Shown piece after piece: positions 1 through 6,378 of a stretch of DNA of 8,212 nucleotides. The notes beneath the pieces are model-generated. The model saw only the letters and a list, made by a program, of their open reading frames with translations. It searched no databases and was not told the DNA's origin. This DNA is from an uncultured Bacteroidales bacterium (GTDB taxonomy: Bacteria; Bacteroidota; Bacteroidia; Bacteroidales; UBA932), in the NCBI GenBank assembly GCA_937898205.1, contig CALEJC010000068.1, forward strand, positions 1 to 8,212, written 5' to 3'. How positions within the stretch are numbered: position 1 is the first letter of the stretch; every line of letters begins with the position of its first letter. Both the position numbers and the translations under genes were made by a program.

Positions 1-584
1 TTGACCTCGTCATTGCTCGCGCTAGGGTCGATTTCAAGGATGCGATAATTGCTGTCGTTGCTAGGCTTGAACTGAGCAAATATCGACGCGACTTCGCTCT
101 TGGAGAGCCCGATGTAGCTCGCAATCACCTCAAGGACATCGATTTCCCTCTGCTGCAAGCCGTCGCATGTGCCAAGCGAAACGAGGAAATGGTAGAGCTG
201 CAGGCGCTGCGAATAGTCCATGCATGAGCGAATCTGGCTGCATACCTCGTAGAGATTGTACTCCTTCTGGCTGATCTCTCTGACAATGCTCTCCGCTTCG
301 TCAGCTGCCTGTGCGCCGAAATTGCGCGCAAAGAATTCGCGAAGCTTGGACATCTCCTGGGAAGAGGTCTTGCCGTCCGCCTTGATTACTGCTGTCGACA
401 GCACGAGAAGGCTCATCAGGAAGCTGTTTCTCTGTCCCTGATTCCAGGTCTGATCCTCGCCATAGAAGGTGGCTCCCTCTGCAAGTTTCTCTATTCTCGA
501 AGTGAAATAATATCCTAAAATGCCTCCGATCGGGCCAAACATTGCCCATCCGAGCGCTCCTGCTATCCATTTGCCGAATCCCAT
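1..584 (-). CDS. Membrane-anchored TerB/DnaJ-domain protein (DjlA-like), partial: C-terminus beyond window
   Basis: Reading leftward from the ATG at 584-582, an open frame runs to base 1 without a stop, giving 194 visible residues. Residues 4-28 form a glycine-rich hydrophobic helix like the single N-terminal anchor of DjlA. Residues about 50-172 look like a helical TerB-type domain, with two acidic turns, one at KADGK (68-72) and one at CDGLQQREID (140-149). At residues 180-194 the text NYRILEIDPSASNDEV starts a canonical J domain; its HPD motif would lie just outside the window. The family stimulates DnaK ATPase from the inner face of the membrane. Only 14 bases separate it from the acetyltransferase upstream, so the two are probably co-transcribed. 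No clear Shine-Dalgarno sequence is seen; an AT-rich leader precedes the start. The order anchor, TerB, J domain supports a DjlA-like call; the exact client role is unknown. Confidence 0.88.
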   Translation of the reverse strand, partial: MGFGKWIAGALGWAMFGPIGGILGYYFTSRIEKLAEGATFYGEDQTWNQGQRNSFLMSLLVLSTAVIKADGKTSSQEMSKLREFFARNFGAQAADEAESIVREISQKEYNLYEVCSQIRSCMDYSQRLQLYHFLVSLGTCDGLQQREIDVLEVIASYIGLSKSEVASIFAQFKPSNDSNYRILEIDPSASNDEV

Positions 585-598
585 AGTTATTAAATTTT

Positions 599-1051
599 TT
601 ACAAATATAAGAGATTTATGGATAGCATCTGATAGTTACACTCCTTCAGGCCCAGCTTTGCGTAGACCTCCTGAGCTGACTTGTTGTCTTTGTCGACATA
701 TAGCCTTATCTCAGAAACCTGCTGTTCTGAAGCCATCTCCTTTACCTTTGTGAGCATTGCGCGGAACGTGCCTTGTCCGCGGAATTCCGGTAGTACGAAT
801 ACGCTCTGTATCCACCAATACCAAGCGTTGTTCCAATCGCTCCATTCGCGAGTAATCATCAGACTTCCAATGGCGCGGCCCGAGTGCTCTGCGACCAGGT
901 ATAGTCCTTTGTTGGAGTCGTCTATCACAGCGCTCACGCCTTGTTTTACTCTTTCTCTGTCCAGTTTGGTGCCCTCTGACTCGAGAGCCATATCCACCTG
1001 AAACCCGGTGATGGCCTCAATGTGTTTTGATGTTGCAATTAAAATTTCCAT
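599..1051 (-). CDS. GNAT-family N-acetyltransferase
   Basis: A 150-residue protein the size of one GNAT domain. Motif A is visible as a beta strand and loop around residues 82-99 (IQSVFVLPEFRGQGTF), where R91, G92, Q93 and G94 form the acetyl-CoA pyrophosphate-binding loop. The usual last small residue of the R-x-x-G-x-G/A pattern is Phe96 here. Motif B follows at 116-134 (RLYVDKDNKSAQEVYAKLG), with N123 and Y130 in the usual positions. Substrate cannot be read from the sequence; the family acetylates small amines, antibiotics or protein N-termini in the cytoplasm. The ATG at 1051 fits the domain start. The gene lies 70 bases downstream of the HAD phosphatase and 14 bases upstream of the DnaJ-domain gene, all on the minus strand. 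Confidence 0.9.
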   Translation of the reverse strand: MEILIATSKHIEAITGFQVDMALESEGTKLDRERVKQGVSAVIDDSNKGLYLVAEHSGRAIGSLMITREWSDWNNAWYWWIQSVFVLPEFRGQGTFRAMLTKVKEMASEQQVSEIRLYVDKDNKSAQEVYAKLGLKECNYQMLSINLLYL

Positions 1052-1121
1052 AAGTGTCGGTAACGTTGGTAAAATAATACTACTCTTGTGGGATGAACGC
1101 GTTAAATATTATCACTGACGT

Positions 1122-1772
1122 TTATCCTATCTGTATTATGGAAATCAACTCTCTGAAATCATCGATAATCCGGTCGGCGGGAGAGAGGCTCTCGCGAGTG
1201 CCGTTGCCGTAGCTGACTCCGCAAGTCCGTGTGCCGGCGTTGATGCCCATCCGGATGTCGAATATGGAATCTCCGACCATGAGAGCTTGGTCCGCGCTGA
1301 AACCAAACTTCTCCAGTGTCTTGAATATCGCTTCCGGTTGAGGCTTGCCCTCCTTTACGTCATCGGCTCCAAGGACAAGGCTGATGATGGACGAGAGCCC
1401 AAGCTCCCGGACATATTGGTCAAGAGACGCATGACTCCTGCTGCTGGCAATCGTGAGTGTCAAACCTTGCTCTTTGAGAGTCTGAAGTGTCTCATATACG
1501 CCGGGGTAGAGCTTCACTGCTCCTTGTGTGTTGTAGTTGTTGAAAAGCCTGCGATAGGTCGAAGCAAAGAGTTCAGGGTCGATGTTGCAGCCGGGATAGA
1601 GCTCTGCGGGGATCTCAACCAACCTGAGGCCGATCATTGCTGCACACTGCTCATCTGTGCGGGATTCCAGTCCAAGCTCCCTGATTGTTGCCTGCATGGT
1701 ATTGATGATGACGGAAGCGGTGTCGCCCAGTGTCCCGTCAAAATCCAAAATGATGATTTTAATCTGTTTCAT
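1122..1772 (-). CDS. HAD-superfamily phosphatase, phosphoglycolate phosphatase/PpaX-like
   Basis: A 216-residue HAD hydrolase with all four motifs. Motif I is DFDGT at 10-14, with D10 the likely nucleophile and D12 the acid/base. Motif II is TIASS at 107-111, motif III is K143 in EGKPQP, and motif IV is GDSIFD with D168 and D172. Residues about 20-90 form the helical C1 cap typical of subfamily I, as in phosphoglycolate phosphatase (Gph), pyrophosphatase PpaX and beta-phosphoglucomutase. Cap sequence alone does not fix the substrate. The frame can be extended to a TTG at 1790, but the ATG at 1772 puts DFDGT about ten residues from the start, as usual in the family, and avoids coding through the inverted repeat, so the ATG is preferred. 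The divergent YbaN gene starts 58 bases away. Confidence 0.9.
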   Translation of the reverse strand: MKQIKIIILDFDGTLGDTASVIINTMQATIRELGLESRTDEQCAAMIGLRLVEIPAELYPGCNIDPELFASTYRRLFNNYNTQGAVKLYPGVYETLQTLKEQGLTLTIASSRSHASLDQYVRELGLSSIISLVLGADDVKEGKPQPEAIFKTLEKFGFSADQALMVGDSIFDIRMGINAGTRTCGVSYGNGTRESLSPADRIIDDFRELISIIQIG

Positions 1773-1779
1773 ATGAGAT

Positions 1780-1815
1780 AAAGATAACAATAAAATCTCT
1801 TTTTATGTTATCTTT
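1780..1815. repeat. Perfect 10-bp inverted repeat in the divergent HAD/YbaN spacer
   Basis: The left arm AAAGATAACA (1780-1789) is the exact reverse complement of the right arm TGTTATCTTT (1806-1815), with a 16-base AT-rich spacer. It fills most of the 58-base region between two divergent start codons. Each arm reads TTATCTTT toward its own gene, resembling the Bacteroidota -7 element. It may be a symmetric divergent promoter, an operator, or both. It is not a good terminator because the stem has only two G-C pairs in each arm. Confidence 0.6.
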
Positions 1816-1816
1816 G
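1809..1816 (+). promoter_or_regulatory. Candidate Bacteroidota -7 box (TATCTTTG) for the YbaN-family gene
   Basis: TATCTTTG matches TAnnTTTG exactly, 14 bases before the ATG at 1831. No TTTG -33 element is found at the expected 19-21 base spacing, so the match could be accidental. If real, the 5' leader would be only a few bases long. Confidence 0.4.
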
Positions 1817-1830
1817 GCGCCGCAAAAGTT

Positions 1831-2190
1831 ATGAAGTGGTTGTTGGTAATATTAGGTTTGCTTTCCTTGGGGCTGGGAATACTCGGTATTTTCCTTCCTA
1901 TCTTGCCCACTACGCCGCTTCTTCTGCTCTCTGCGTGGCTTTTCTATCGCAGTAACCGCAATCTGTATCAATGGCTGCTGGATCATCCCAGACTTGGGCC
2001 ATATATACGCAATTTCATGGTAAACAAGACCATCCCCGTCAAGATAAAAGTAATATCCGTTTCCATGGTCTGGCTCACCCTGCTCAATTGTGCCATCTTT
2101 GTGGCAGAGCACTGGGCGTTACGTGTTTTCTTTATTGTACTGGCGACAGCAATCACGATTCATATCCTGTCCTACAAATCGGCAAGATAA
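1831..2190 (+). CDS. YbaN/DUF454-family inner-membrane protein
   Basis: A 119-residue protein that is almost wholly hydrophobic, the usual YbaN/DUF454 length. The family signature is clear: GILGIFLPILPTTPLLLL at residues 16-33, followed by AWLFYRSN (35-42), the WLLDH segment (48-52) and LGPYI (55-59). Predicted membrane segments are about 3-21, 24-39, 72-92 and 97-114. The charged stretch 40-71 between the second and third segments probably faces the cytoplasm. No biochemical function is established for this family. It is the only plus-strand gene in the left half, divergent from the HAD phosphatase and converging on the two-helix membrane gene, with 24 bases between their stop codons. The ATG at 1831 begins MKWLLVILGL, a typical family N-terminus. 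Confidence 0.9.
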   Translation: MKWLLVILGLLSLGLGILGIFLPILPTTPLLLLSAWLFYRSNRNLYQWLLDHPRLGPYIRNFMVNKTIPVKIKVISVSMVWLTLLNCAIFVAEHWALRVFFIVLATAITIHILSYKSAR

Positions 2191-2214
2191 ACAAGATTGG
2201 AAATTACTCTGAGA

Positions 2215-2493
2215 TCAACGCTTCTTGTCGATATAGACCCATAGGCGATACATCAGCCATCCCCATCCAAGGAAGAGCACTATGTGTACCCATACAGGAA
2301 CAGAAGTCTTGAATGAGTCCCCATAAAACATCTTCTCAAAGCCGGGGATGTCCGTGTAGTAGTAGGCTCCGGCCCCGAAGTCTAGATCATCTGAGAGTCC
2401 AAAACCGTTGACAACTATCACCAGAGCGCAAATAATAACGGCCACGCCCATAATAATCGTGGCCGTTTTATATATTTTTTCTTTGAGTTTCAT
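2215..2493 (-). CDS. Unrecognised small two-helix membrane protein coupled to the PSE transporter
   Basis: A 92-residue protein I do not recognise. Hydrophobic helices lie at about 8-29 and 66-87. The N-terminus (MKLKEKIYK) and C-terminus (DKKR) are basic and the roughly 36-residue loop between the helices has several Asp and Glu, so both ends should be cytoplasmic and the loop periplasmic. The loop contains an aromatic run (GAYYYTDIPGFEKMFYGD, 42-59). The start codon overlaps the stop of the upstream transporter as TAATG, a strong sign of translational coupling and a conserved pair. The likely role is an accessory subunit of the transporter, but that comes from position only. A 10-bp-arm hairpin lies 24 bases inside the gene. 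Confidence 0.82.
   Translation of the reverse strand: MKLKEKIYKTATIIMGVAVIICALVIVVNGFGLSDDLDFGAGAYYYTDIPGFEKMFYGDSFKTSVPVWVHIVLFLGWGWLMYRLWVYIDKKR
2437..2467. repeat. Perfect 10-bp hairpin inside the start of the two-helix gene; possible plus-strand terminator
   Basis: AACGGCCACG (2437-2446) and CGTGGCCGTT (2458-2467) are exact reverse complements around an 11-base loop. Seven of ten stem pairs are G-C. On the plus strand the stem is followed by a T-rich run at 2468-2480, giving the outline of an intrinsic terminator that could stop read-through from the YbaN gene about 250 bases upstream. In the minus-strand mRNA the same stem sits just after the start codon, coding around residues 9-19. 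Confidence 0.5.
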
Positions 2494-3833
2494 TACTTGT
2501 AAAGCTCAAGCACAGGGATTTCAAAAAGAACTCCCGAAAGAAGCAGCCACACTGCGAGGAATGTCAAAGCAATGTTAAACAACTGACCGATGACATAGAG
2601 CCATACTACCTTGCCGCCATGAAGCTGTTTGCCGATCTCGCGGAAGTTGGTATCCAGGCCGATGCTGGTAAATGCAAGCACAAATGCCCAGTTTTTGTAT
2701 TGGTTCAGCACATTGTTGATCTCCTTCACTTCGTCTCCGCCAAATATCGGCTGGATAAGGAATGAAGCGATGAGTGATGCAGCAAAGAAACCAAGGATAA
2801 ACTTAGGGAATCTTGTCCAGATCTCGCTTGCGCCCACAGTCTTGCCTGGAGTGTTGTTGACTCTGGTGGTAAAGAATACGGCTGTGAAGAAGGCGATGAA
2901 GCCGATCAGGATGTTCTGAATGCTCTTGACGAGGACAGCTGCCTGCTCTGCTTCAGGACCAAGGGCATTACCGGCAAGTGCAACTGCACCGGTTGAGTCG
3001 ACTGTTCCACCAATCAATGCTCCGCCCATCAGGCTGCTCATGCCTGTCGCCTTGATGATCATCGGCATGGTAACCATCATGATAATGGTAAAGATGATAG
3101 ATACTGAGATGGCGACGCTAAGGTCGTTTTTCTTGGCTCCGGATGCTGCTCCGGTAGCGATGGCTGCGCTGGTACCACACACTGATGTTGCAGCTGCAAC
3201 AGTGATGACAAGAGGTTTGTTGTCGATCTTGAGAACCTTTGTGCCAAACCACCACATAAACAAAATCACGATTGGAGTCACAATCCAGGAGATGCCCAAT
3301 CCGTAGAGACCAAACTTGGCGATGTTGCTGAAGAGCACGCTAAATCCCATGATCACCAAGCCTGTCTTGATGTAAAACTCAGTGCGGATTGCCGGACGAA
3401 GCCATTTTGGAACTCCGACAGTGTTGGAAATCAGCAGGCCGATGATGAGAGCCCAGAATGCCCACTCAAGGTAGCGGTTAAGAGTAAACTCTGCACTGAC
3501 AAGTCTGACTATTGCTGCAAGAACAAAAAGACCTATGAAAGCAGGAATATACTTCTTGAGTTTTTCTCCCTGGAGTTTTACTCCGGCACCAAATAAAACT
3601 GCCAGCACTCCAAAGGTGCGTAGTAACTTGCCCCAGAATGCTCCTGTGAGCTGGCTGGCAAGGGTCTTAGGAGACTCTACATTCTCCCATAGGTGCCATG
3701 TAGAAAACTTTGTGGCACTAAAATCAAATGCTCCTGTGAGCACTGATATGCATGCGATGGCTATTATGATAAAACCAATCCAAACAGCCATCCAATCTTC
3801 GCTTTTCCAAAAAGAGGAAGGAGATTTTTTCAT
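2493..3833 (-). CDS. PSE/YeiH-family membrane transporter (putative sulfate/sulfite exporter)
   Basis: A 446-residue polytopic protein with roughly 11-12 hydrophobic segments, at about 14-34, 65-87, 97-114, 122-137, 152-172, 176-197, 237-262, 300-322, 343-361, 382-394 and 406-436. Conserved stretches of the YeiH/'putative sulfate exporter' family are visible: SVCGTSAAIATGAA (217-230), GGTVDSTGAVALAGNALG (275-292), KSIQNILIGF (303-312) and FTSIGLDTNF (388-397). It is longer than the roughly 350-residue E. coli YeiH, with extra sequence at the N-terminus and near 325-385. Family members such as SuyZ and TauZ are found with cysteate or taurine degradation genes and are thought to export sulfate or sulfite; direct transport data are scarce. 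Here it is divergent from a MarR regulator and close to a cysteate-making operon, which favours a sulfur oxyanion or sulfonate. Direction of transport is unknown. Confidence 0.88.
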   Translation of the reverse strand: MKKSPSSFWKSEDWMAVWIGFIIIAIACISVLTGAFDFSATKFSTWHLWENVESPKTLASQLTGAFWGKLLRTFGVLAVLFGAGVKLQGEKLKKYIPAFIGLFVLAAIVRLVSAEFTLNRYLEWAFWALIIGLLISNTVGVPKWLRPAIRTEFYIKTGLVIMGFSVLFSNIAKFGLYGLGISWIVTPIVILFMWWFGTKVLKIDNKPLVITVAAATSVCGTSAAIATGAASGAKKNDLSVAISVSIIFTIIMMVTMPMIIKATGMSSLMGGALIGGTVDSTGAVALAGNALGPEAEQAAVLVKSIQNILIGFIAFFTAVFFTTRVNNTPGKTVGASEIWTRFPKFILGFFAASLIASFLIQPIFGGDEVKEINNVLNQYKNWAFVLAFTSIGLDTNFREIGKQLHGGKVVWLYVIGQLFNIALTFLAVWLLLSGVLFEIPVLELYK

Positions 3834-3849
3834 ATCTAAATAGTTTTTA

Positions 3850-3857
3850 TATATTTG
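3850..3857 (+). promoter_or_regulatory. Candidate -7 box (TATATTTG) for the MarR gene
   Basis: TATATTTG fits TAnnTTTG exactly and lies 23 bases before the MarR ATG at 3881. A run of T at 3825-3830 puts a near-match (TTTT for TTTG) about 19 bases upstream, the expected -33 position, overlapping the first codons of the divergent transporter. The box sits in a 47-base spacer where a MarR protein could control both directions. Confidence 0.45.
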
Positions 3858-3880
3858 TATACTTTTAATACTATATCCCT

Positions 3881-4309
3881 ATGCTACTATCTAAACAAAT
3901 CGCTGTAGATTTAAACCTTACAGCTTGTAAACTCAAGCAGTATATGGCTTCAAAGCTCAAGAATTTCAATATTCCTCTCACTCCGGAGCAGTTTCTGCTC
4001 ATTGACTTGCTTTGGAACCAAGGTCCGATGTCTCAGCACGAGCTGGCAGCTCAGATGCAGAAGGATAAGAACTCAGTGACCAAACTTGTCGATGCCATCG
4101 AGAAGAAAGGCTTTGCCGTCAGAGAGCAGAATAACCAGGATCGTCGTTCCAATACCGTCCGCCTCACTAAACTCGCAGACGAGCTGAAGGAGGAGGCAAA
4201 GAAATCCGGCATCTTACTCCTGGATCAGGCCCTTGTCGGTATCAATGAGCAGGAGCAAAGGGCTTTTCTTGATACTTTGAGTAAGCTTAACAAAAACATG
4301 TCAATATAG
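3881..4309 (+). CDS. MarR-family winged-helix transcriptional regulator
   Basis: A 142-residue protein of normal MarR length. The N-terminal helix spans about 3-28. LTPEQFLLIDLLW (33-45) is the first helix of the DNA-binding domain. SQHELAAQMQ (51-60) and KNSVTKLVDAIEKKGFAVRE (63-82) form the helix-turn-helix. The wing carries the conserved D87-R88-R89 followed by SNTVRLT. The C-terminal helices (about 97-138) complete the dimerisation domain. Members usually repress a neighbouring gene and release DNA on binding a small ligand or on cysteine oxidation; the only cysteine here is C16. It is divergent from the PSE transporter with 47 bases between starts, so that transporter is the likely target, along with itself. 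Its 3' end overlaps the convergent cysteate synthase gene by 23 bases. Confidence 0.92.
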   Translation: MLLSKQIAVDLNLTACKLKQYMASKLKNFNIPLTPEQFLLIDLLWNQGPMSQHELAAQMQKDKNSVTKLVDAIEKKGFAVREQNNQDRRSNTVRLTKLADELKEEAKKSGILLLDQALVGINEQEQRAFLDTLSKLNKNMSI

Positions 4310-5573
4310 CATCTACCACCTCGTCTGCATCCTGGTCAGGGCTCAGGATAAGATCGGGTTTCTTGTAGATGCATCCTTCAGAAATCTTCCTGACTGTGCC
4401 GCCACCTGTGCAGTTGAGCATGATATAGCTGTCCTTTTTAACCAAGCCGCTTTTCACAGCCTCGGCAAGCGCCGATAATGCAGCACCGGGAGCCGGCAGT
4501 ATATCGTAGCCTTCGAGATTTCTAAACTGCATCATCCAATATACGATGTCGCTGTTGGATGCAAGGAAGCAATCTCCATCGCTTGCCTTGAGCGTGTCAT
4601 AAAGTCCGCCTGCGATCCCGTATGGCGGTTTTCTGTTGGAGAGCACAGTTGCGATGATCTTTTCCGATCTGTTGCGACCTTCCTCTGTGCAGAGCTCAGG
4701 GAGAGAGCGGGTGCCGGCTTTCCATGCGTCATACATCAGGCTGAATGGCTTATTTTGAGCAACATAGATCTTCATGTTGTTTGCTCCAAATCTTCCGTCC
4801 TCCTCAAGCCTGCATGCGTTTTCCCATGCGGCGATAGCTCCTGTGCCGGAGCCGACAGCCTGGAAATATGCATCAGGGATGCGCCCCATCTTCTCCACGC
4901 AACTGAGTATGGTTGTGCCCATGCCGTCGCGGCGTGCAATGTTCTTGGCGCCTCCTTCCATCAGGAAACGTGGGTGTGAGCCAAGCTTGTCGCCCAATGC
5001 GATGCAGTCGTAGTAGTCGCAGCCGTGAGGCACGGCAACCAGCTTGACGCAATCGTTGAGCGGCTCAGAAAACCACAGGTCGTGAAGGTTGTCCTCAGGG
5101 ACACATATCACGATAGGGATATTGTTGTCTGAGCACACCTGTGCAAATGCTCGCGCTGTATTTCCGGCAGACTGTACCACGAGGATACGGTCATCCTGCT
5201 CGTCCATGCGGGCAAGCACGCTATATGCTTCGGTCTCCTTGAAAGATCCTGTGCGCATCTTTGCTCCGATCTCAGGATTCCAGCCGGAAAATGTGATGTA
5301 GAGGTTTTCCAAGCCCAGATACTCGGCGAGTCCTTTGGACTTGTATGTCACAGGGGCGCAGGAGTTCTTGAGGGTGCGCTTGATCGGCATCCATTCGGCA
5401 TAGCGATATATGCCTTCCAAGTCCTCGCGAGGAGTAAACTTCTTGTTGTTATAGATGGCTCTGACCAAAGACGGAGTCGGGCTTGCGGGATCTGCAAGAG
5501 TCCAGCCTTTGTCTTCAAACTGATGTCCATCTGCTATATTCTGCAGGATATAGCCACTATTTATCTTTGTCAT
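4287..5573 (-). CDS. Cysteate synthase (PLP, threonine synthase-like)
   Basis: A 428-residue fold-type II PLP enzyme. The Schiff-base lysine is K112 in MRTGSFKETEAY (106-117). The substrate/cofactor loop SAGNTARAFA is at 135-144, the glycine-rich phosphate loop GSGTGA at 241-246, and the CTGGG loop at 388-392. The overall pattern matches the threonine synthase paralogue known as cysteate synthase, which in Methanosarcina converts O-phospho-L-serine and sulfite to L-cysteate and phosphate. In archaea the product leads to coenzyme M; in sulfonolipid-making Bacteroidota it supplies the headgroup of capnine. Here the next genes upstream encode a cysteate acyltransferase and a reductase, favouring the lipid role. 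It starts 10 bases after the SDR stop, as the last gene of the operon. An ordinary threonine synthase is the alternative; context argues strongly against it. Confidence 0.88.
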   Translation of the reverse strand: MTKINSGYILQNIADGHQFEDKGWTLADPASPTPSLVRAIYNNKKFTPREDLEGIYRYAEWMPIKRTLKNSCAPVTYKSKGLAEYLGLENLYITFSGWNPEIGAKMRTGSFKETEAYSVLARMDEQDDRILVVQSAGNTARAFAQVCSDNNIPIVICVPEDNLHDLWFSEPLNDCVKLVAVPHGCDYYDCIALGDKLGSHPRFLMEGGAKNIARRDGMGTTILSCVEKMGRIPDAYFQAVGSGTGAIAAWENACRLEEDGRFGANNMKIYVAQNKPFSLMYDAWKAGTRSLPELCTEEGRNRSEKIIATVLSNRKPPYGIAGGLYDTLKASDGDCFLASNSDIVYWMMQFRNLEGYDILPAPGAALSALAEAVKSGLVKKDSYIMLNCTGGGTVRKISEGCIYKKPDLILSPDQDADEVVDAILTCFC

Positions 5574-5583
5574 TGTCTATTTG

Positions 5584-6375
5584 TTACATGGGGTTTATCC
5601 TTCTGGCAAGGAATGAAGCAAGTGAAGGGAAGAATCGCTTGATGTGTACCATGATCAACTCTTTTCTTCCTACCAGAACTTCACGTCGCCCTTTATCAAT
5701 TGCTCGCACAATAGTGCGGGAAGCTTTTTCCGGAGAGAGTCCGCCTTTTTGTCCCGGATCGAGTACTCCGTGAGGCTTGCCCCCTTTGTCCAGCGCATAA
5801 AGCGATATGTTGGTGTTGACTCTTCCCGGACACACTATAGTCACGCGTATGCCTTTGTCAAAATATTCGGCCTGAAGAGTCTCAAAGAAACCATATAATG
5901 CAAACTTGGAAGAGCTGTAGGCGCAGCGGAGCGGGAAGCCAAACCTTCCGGCGATCGATGTCGTCACGGCAATCTTGCCGCCACCGCGTGCAATCATCTT
6001 GGGAAGCAGGCACTTTGCGATCTGTATCGGTGCAAAATAATTCACCTCCATGATCCTGCGGGTCATCTCCATGGATGTGTCCTCGATGTTGGTGCGCTGG
6101 CTGATCCCGGCGTTGAGCATCACGATGTCTACTCCGCCACAAAAGCCCCATGCGTCTTCTACGAGCTTGTCGATACCTTCAGGGTCGTTCATGTCGTAGG
6201 GGAGTATGGCGATGCTGCCGGCTCCCGCTGCCTGACATTTTGCTGCAATCTGCTCAAGTCGCTCACGAGACGAGGAGGTAAGTATCAACTTATCTCCTCT
6301 CTCGGCATATCTCAAAGCACATTCAGCACCTATTCCTGAAGATGCGCCCGTTATCCACACGCATTTAGCTTGCAT
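5584..6375 (-). CDS. Short-chain dehydrogenase/reductase, probable 3-ketocapnine reductase
   Basis: A 263-residue classical SDR. The cofactor loop is TGASSGIG at 9-16, the NAG motif is at 88-90, N112 is in place, the catalytic serine is S140 (TTSIAG), and Y153 and K157 form the YxxxK motif (YSSSK). PG at 183-184 closes the nucleotide site. Residues around 34-38 (SSSRE) with an arginine after the second strand suggest NADPH preference, by inference. The C-terminal 30 residues are basic and hydrophobic (about 236-263), consistent with membrane association as in DHRS7-like and 3-ketosphinganine reductases. It starts 3 bases after the acyltransferase stop. By analogy with sphinganine synthesis, reduction of 3-ketocapnine to capnine is the expected step. 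The SDR class is certain; the substrate is inferred from the operon. Confidence 0.88.
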   Translation of the reverse strand: MQAKCVWITGASSGIGAECALRYAERGDKLILTSSSRERLEQIAAKCQAAGAGSIAILPYDMNDPEGIDKLVEDAWGFCGGVDIVMLNAGISQRTNIEDTSMEMTRRIMEVNYFAPIQIAKCLLPKMIARGGGKIAVTTSIAGRFGFPLRCAYSSSKFALYGFFETLQAEYFDKGIRVTIVCPGRVNTNISLYALDKGGKPHGVLDPGQKGGLSPEKASRTIVRAIDKGRREVLVGRKELIMVHIKRFFPSLASFLARRINPM

Positions 6376-6378
6376 ATA

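Noticed and set aside
125..570. Minus-strand frames at 125-331 and 301-570
   Set aside because: Both are Arg/Ser-rich shadows of the DnaJ-domain protein, which reads through the same bases in another frame with clear TerB and J-domain sequence.
602..609. TATATTTG on the minus strand as a promoter for the DnaJ-domain gene
   Set aside because: It overlaps the last codons and stop of the acetyltransferase, has no TTTG -33 partner, and the 14-base gap points to co-transcription.
1287..1781. Plus-strand 164-aa open frame opposite the HAD phosphatase
   Set aside because: It is antisense to a gene carrying four HAD motifs; the composition is Cys- and Leu-rich in the manner of shadow frames.
1773..1790. 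TTG start at 1790 for the HAD phosphatase
   Set aside because: It would add six unconserved residues and code through the inverted repeat; the ATG at 1772 fits the family N-terminus.
3881..4309. OhrR-like peroxide sensing by the MarR protein through its sole Cys
   Set aside because: C16 is too close to the DNA-binding domain compared with the sensing Cys of OhrR, and the helix around it does not resemble OhrR.
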